Positions 15,220 through 16,929 of a stretch of DNA of 16,929 bases are shown here, piece by piece. How positions within the stretch are numbered: position 1 is the first letter of the stretch; each line of letters starts with the position of its first letter. A program made the position numbers and the translations under genes. The notes beneath the pieces were generated by a model. That model had not been told where the DNA came from and did no database searches. It saw only the letters and a program-made list of their open reading frames with translations. Source of the DNA: Hyphomonas sp. (lineage in GTDB: Bacteria; Pseudomonadota; Alphaproteobacteria; Caulobacterales; Hyphomonadaceae); assembly GCA_003486945.1 (NCBI GenBank), contig DNFL01000365.1:892-17820 (forward strand), in the 5' to 3' direction.

Positions 15220-15440
15220 GTCCCCCTCCCAAAAAGATGACGCTATAAAAGAATACCGTGCACGGATTGTCCCGATCCAAGCACTGAGTCTGTATAAGTC
15301 ACGGCAGGCATCGCGTCCACAGTGAATGAGGCAGAATTTGGCTTTTTTTGCGCCAATACAAGTATAGCAAGATATTCAGGCAGGAGCGCTCCCCTTCTGA
15401 GCAGTAGTGCCGAGTGTATCCTTACGTAAGGTTCCGGATG
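15220..15440. other. Intergenic spacer between gspJ and the oxidase gene, rich in short palindromes
   Basis: The 221 bp hold no gene. Perfect palindromes are CCTTACGTAAGG (15420-15431), GGAGCGCTCC (15383-15392) and CCGTGCACGG (15256-15265), with a run of seven A/T pairs at 15343-15349. None is a standard terminator for the gsp operon on the minus strand. The A/T-rich character against about 60% G+C surroundings suits a regulatory region. Confidence 0.6.
15250..15280 (-). promoter_or_regulatory. Candidate promoter of the oxidase operon with a 19-bp spacer
   Basis: The minus strand reads TTGGAT, 19 bases, TATTCT, with the palindrome CCGTGCACGG lying against the -10. Transcription would start about 25 bases before the GTG. 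A 19-bp spacer is longer than the usual 17 and is the spacing used by promoters of MerR-family (including copper-sensing CueR) regulators. The match to any known operator is not demonstrated, and other -10-like sequences (TATACT, TATAGC) lie nearby. Confidence 0.3.
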
Positions 15441-16046
15441 TCACTGCGCATACAGTAACTTCGCCGCGAGAACTTTTGTGGCGCCATCTCGCGTGACGCG
15501 AATCCGGACGATCCCCGGCAACTCTCGCCCTTCAGAAAACTGCGGCGGCACGCCGGGCATAGGTTCGTTCCCAGAGCCATATTCGAACGCAATTGCGTCC
15601 GCGCACGCAATCACGACCCGATCGTCACTCGCCAACGGCGCGAAATTGCCGGCAAACGTTACATCCTCCCAGGAAAGCACAAGGTCTACCTGCTCGCGGC
15701 ATGCCGGGTTTTCCCCCGCCCGCAAGGTGATGCGCGAATATCCCGACGGTTTGCGCCCGACGCCGCCATCCACCAGAAAGCGCACACCGCTTGGGGTGGG
15801 ATCGAAGATCACCCGGCTTTCAGTATCAAATCCGCGCGGTGACAGGGCGCGCGACATCCAGTGTTCCAGCAGCCGCTCGGTCTGCTGCCACTCGGCCTGC
15901 TCATTATTGGACTCCGCCGCTTGCCACATGCGCAGGCCAGTGCGCACCGATTGCGTCACGGCAACCGAGATCAACCCGAGCAGAGTTAGCCCTACCAGCA
16001 TCTCCAGCAGGCTGAAGCCTGCCTGACGGGCGCGCCGGCGGCTCAT
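15441..16046 (-). CDS. gspJ: GspJ, type II secretion minor pseudopilin
   Basis: The N-terminus MSRRRARQAG/FSLLEMLVGLTLLGLISVAV is a type IV prepilin leader. The prepilin peptidase would cut after Gly10, and Glu15 is the conserved +5 glutamate. The hydrophobic helix is followed by a globular domain of about 165 residues (WQQTERLLEHWMSRAL..., ...PGIVRIRVTRDGATKVLAAKLLY), fitting GspJ in size (201 aa) and position. GspJ joins GspH, I and K at the tip of the pseudopilus that pushes folded proteins through the outer-membrane secretin. The start overlaps the gspI stop (ATGA). No gspK follows: the gene is succeeded by the spacer and the oxidase operon. Confidence 0.85.
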   Translation of the reverse strand: MSRRRARQAGFSLLEMLVGLTLLGLISVAVTQSVRTGLRMWQAAESNNEQAEWQQTERLLEHWMSRALSPRGFDTESRVIFDPTPSGVRFLVDGGVGRKPSGYSRITLRAGENPACREQVDLVLSWEDVTFAGNFAPLASDDRVVIACADAIAFEYGSGNEPMPGVPPQFSEGRELPGIVRIRVTRDGATKVLAAKLLYAQ

Positions 16047-16402
16047 GGCTGCCGCTCCATGCCCAGCTCTGCCGGCAGTCGCAGCGTCTCGAGCTGCGCG
16101 GTCCGCCCCACCCGGTCCACCACCTCAACCCGCACACGTACCAGGCTCGGCGACAGCGGCTCCATCCGCACCTGCCACCGCAGGCCATCCGCATCTGTGC
16201 CCGAACGCGACGGCTCGAACTGGCGGACGGCATCAACCTCCAGCATCAGCGCTTTCGCCCGTTCCAGCCGCACGATCAGTGACTCGTGCGCCGCCCGCGA
16301 GCGCGCCGTCTGCGAATAGAGCTCCAGCAGCGCCATGCTGGACAGGCTGAACACCACCAGCGCCACCAGCGTTTCCATGAGAGTAAAGCCGCGCGCGTTC
16401 AT
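16043..16402 (-). CDS. gspI: GspI, type II secretion minor pseudopilin
   Basis: A 119-residue prepilin with a very short leader: MNARG/FTLMETLVALVVFSLSSMALLELY, cut after Gly5, with Glu10 as the +5 glutamate. The GFTLMETLVAL start, small size and place between H and J are typical of GspI, which nucleates the pseudopilus tip complex. The C-terminal part is a small beta domain (RWQVRMEPLSPSLVRVRVEVVD). It overlaps both neighbours by ATGA, so H, I and J are probably translated as a coupled set. Confidence 0.87.
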   Translation of the reverse strand: MNARGFTLMETLVALVVFSLSSMALLELYSQTARSRAAHESLIVRLERAKALMLEVDAVRQFEPSRSGTDADGLRWQVRMEPLSPSLVRVRVEVVDRVGRTAQLETLRLPAELGMERQP

Positions 16403-16851
16403 CCCGCCGTCTCCCGCCCAACGCGCGAGGTGAGCCAGTCGACCGTCACCGTCTCGCGCCGGCCGAGTATTTCAAACGTCAGCTTACCGCCGGTCGATGA
16501 CCCGTCCGGGAAGAACACAATCGCCGAAGGCCCGGCCGATGCCGAGGAAACAAGACTTGTCTCAATGCCCTCCGGCACGCTCACCGAGGCATTGCCCGGC
16601 CCGGTGATCCTGCGCGCCTCAGCGTCGAACACCACCCGCTCCGCCCGCCCGCTGGACTGCGCTGCGATCCGCGCCTCGCGCACCAGGCTGGCCGTCTCGG
16701 ACGCCGCCTTGCGCATTTCGAAGGTCGGGCTGCGCCGGCTGACGGACAGCGACACGACCCCCATCGCCAGCGCGAGGATAGTCAGCGCCACCAGCAGCTC
16801 CATCAGGGAGAACCCCGCCTCGCGCCGCTTATGGGAACGCGCGCCGCTCAT
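16399..16851 (-). CDS. gspH: GspH, type II secretion minor pseudopilin
   Basis: The 150-residue protein begins MSGARSHKRREAG/FSLMELLVALTILALAMGVVSLSV, with processing after Gly13 and Glu18 at +5. The GspH/FimT-like domain follows: a helix with SETASLVREARIAAQSSGRAERVVFD, then strands (ITGPGNASVSV, SAIVFFPDGSSTGG, LTFEILGRRETVTVDW). The FFPDGSSTGG motif is characteristic of GspH. It starts two bases after the gspF stop. The order F-H is unusual because the major pseudopilin gspG normally lies between them. Confidence 0.88.
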   Translation of the reverse strand: MSGARSHKRREAGFSLMELLVALTILALAMGVVSLSVSRRSPTFEMRKAASETASLVREARIAAQSSGRAERVVFDAEARRITGPGNASVSVPEGIETSLVSSASAGPSAIVFFPDGSSTGGKLTFEILGRRETVTVDWLTSRVGRETAG

Positions 16852-16853
16852 GG

Positions 16854-16929
16854 TCAGATCGCCAGATCGTTGACGCTCATGATGGCGCTGAGAAGCGTCA
16901 GCACGATGCCGCCGATGAGCACGCCCAGC
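16854..16929 (-). CDS. gspF: GspF C-terminal end, type II secretion inner-membrane platform protein (partial)
   Basis: Only the last 24 codons and a TGA (16854-16856) are in the window: LGVLIGGIVLTLLSAIMSVNDLAI. This matches the last membrane helix and the short polar end typical of GspF, the platform protein that works with the GspE ATPase to add pseudopilin subunits. Context (gspH two bases downstream) supports the call. The fragment is short, so another membrane protein ending is possible. Confidence 0.6.
   Translation of the reverse strand, partial: LGVLIGGIVLTLLSAIMSVNDLAI

Noticed and set aside
15343..15349. Run of seven T on the plus strand as an intrinsic terminator
   Set aside because: No stable stem lies immediately before it, and there is no plus-strand gene to terminate.
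1..16929. Insertion sequences, transposases, integrases, tRNA or rRNA genes
   Set aside because: No such coding motif, terminal repeat pair or RNA gene structure was seen. All space is taken by the minus-strand operons and short spacers.

Overview
The window is about 60% G+C and looks like the chromosome of an alphaproteobacterium. An aquatic, biofilm-forming member of the Hyphomonadaceae/Caulobacterales type is my best guess, from codon use and gene style only. Every supported gene lies on the minus strand, so transcription runs from high to low coordinates. There are three consecutive clusters: a type II secretion (T2SS) operon end (16929 to 15441), a giant multicopper oxidase operon (15219 to 4889), and a curli operon (4702 to beyond position 1).

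T2SS cluster: the last 24 codons of gspF are followed almost without gaps by the minor pseudopilin genes gspH, gspI and gspJ (two ATGA overlaps). No gspG lies between F and H, and no gspK follows J. A 221-bp spacer with several perfect short palindromes and a possible promoter separates this from the next cluster.

Oxidase cluster: a signal-peptide-bearing multicopper oxidase of about 1890 residues, of the MofA/McoA/MnxG manganese-oxidase type, is followed by a membrane-anchored beta-propeller protein, a SCO-type lipoprotein, a second SCO protein, and a cytochrome c fused to a periplasmic-binding-protein domain. The order reads as oxidase, accessory or heme-associated propeller, two copper chaperones or thiol-disulfide proteins, and an electron-transfer or ligand-sensing cytochrome. 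The 86-bp gap after the oxidase holds three mutually complementary copies of a 10-13 base arm. These can form two exclusive hairpins, one of which covers the ribosome binding site of the propeller gene.

Curli cluster: csgF and csgG (the outer-membrane secretion channel) are followed by three tandem curlin-repeat genes. The first encodes a very long, strongly acidic fibre protein (about 36 half-repeats). The second is Arg-rich in its first two-thirds. The third is cut by the window edge, which is itself a perfect 40-bp palindrome and may be an assembly end artefact. No csgE, csgD or csgC is in the window.

Taken together, the window describes a surface-assembly neighbourhood: a secretion machine that may export the oxidase, a large extracytoplasmic oxidase with its copper and redox partners, and an amyloid matrix. 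That the three clusters cooperate (for example, mineral oxide deposition on a curli matrix) is inference from position. The membership of each family is well supported by sequence motifs.
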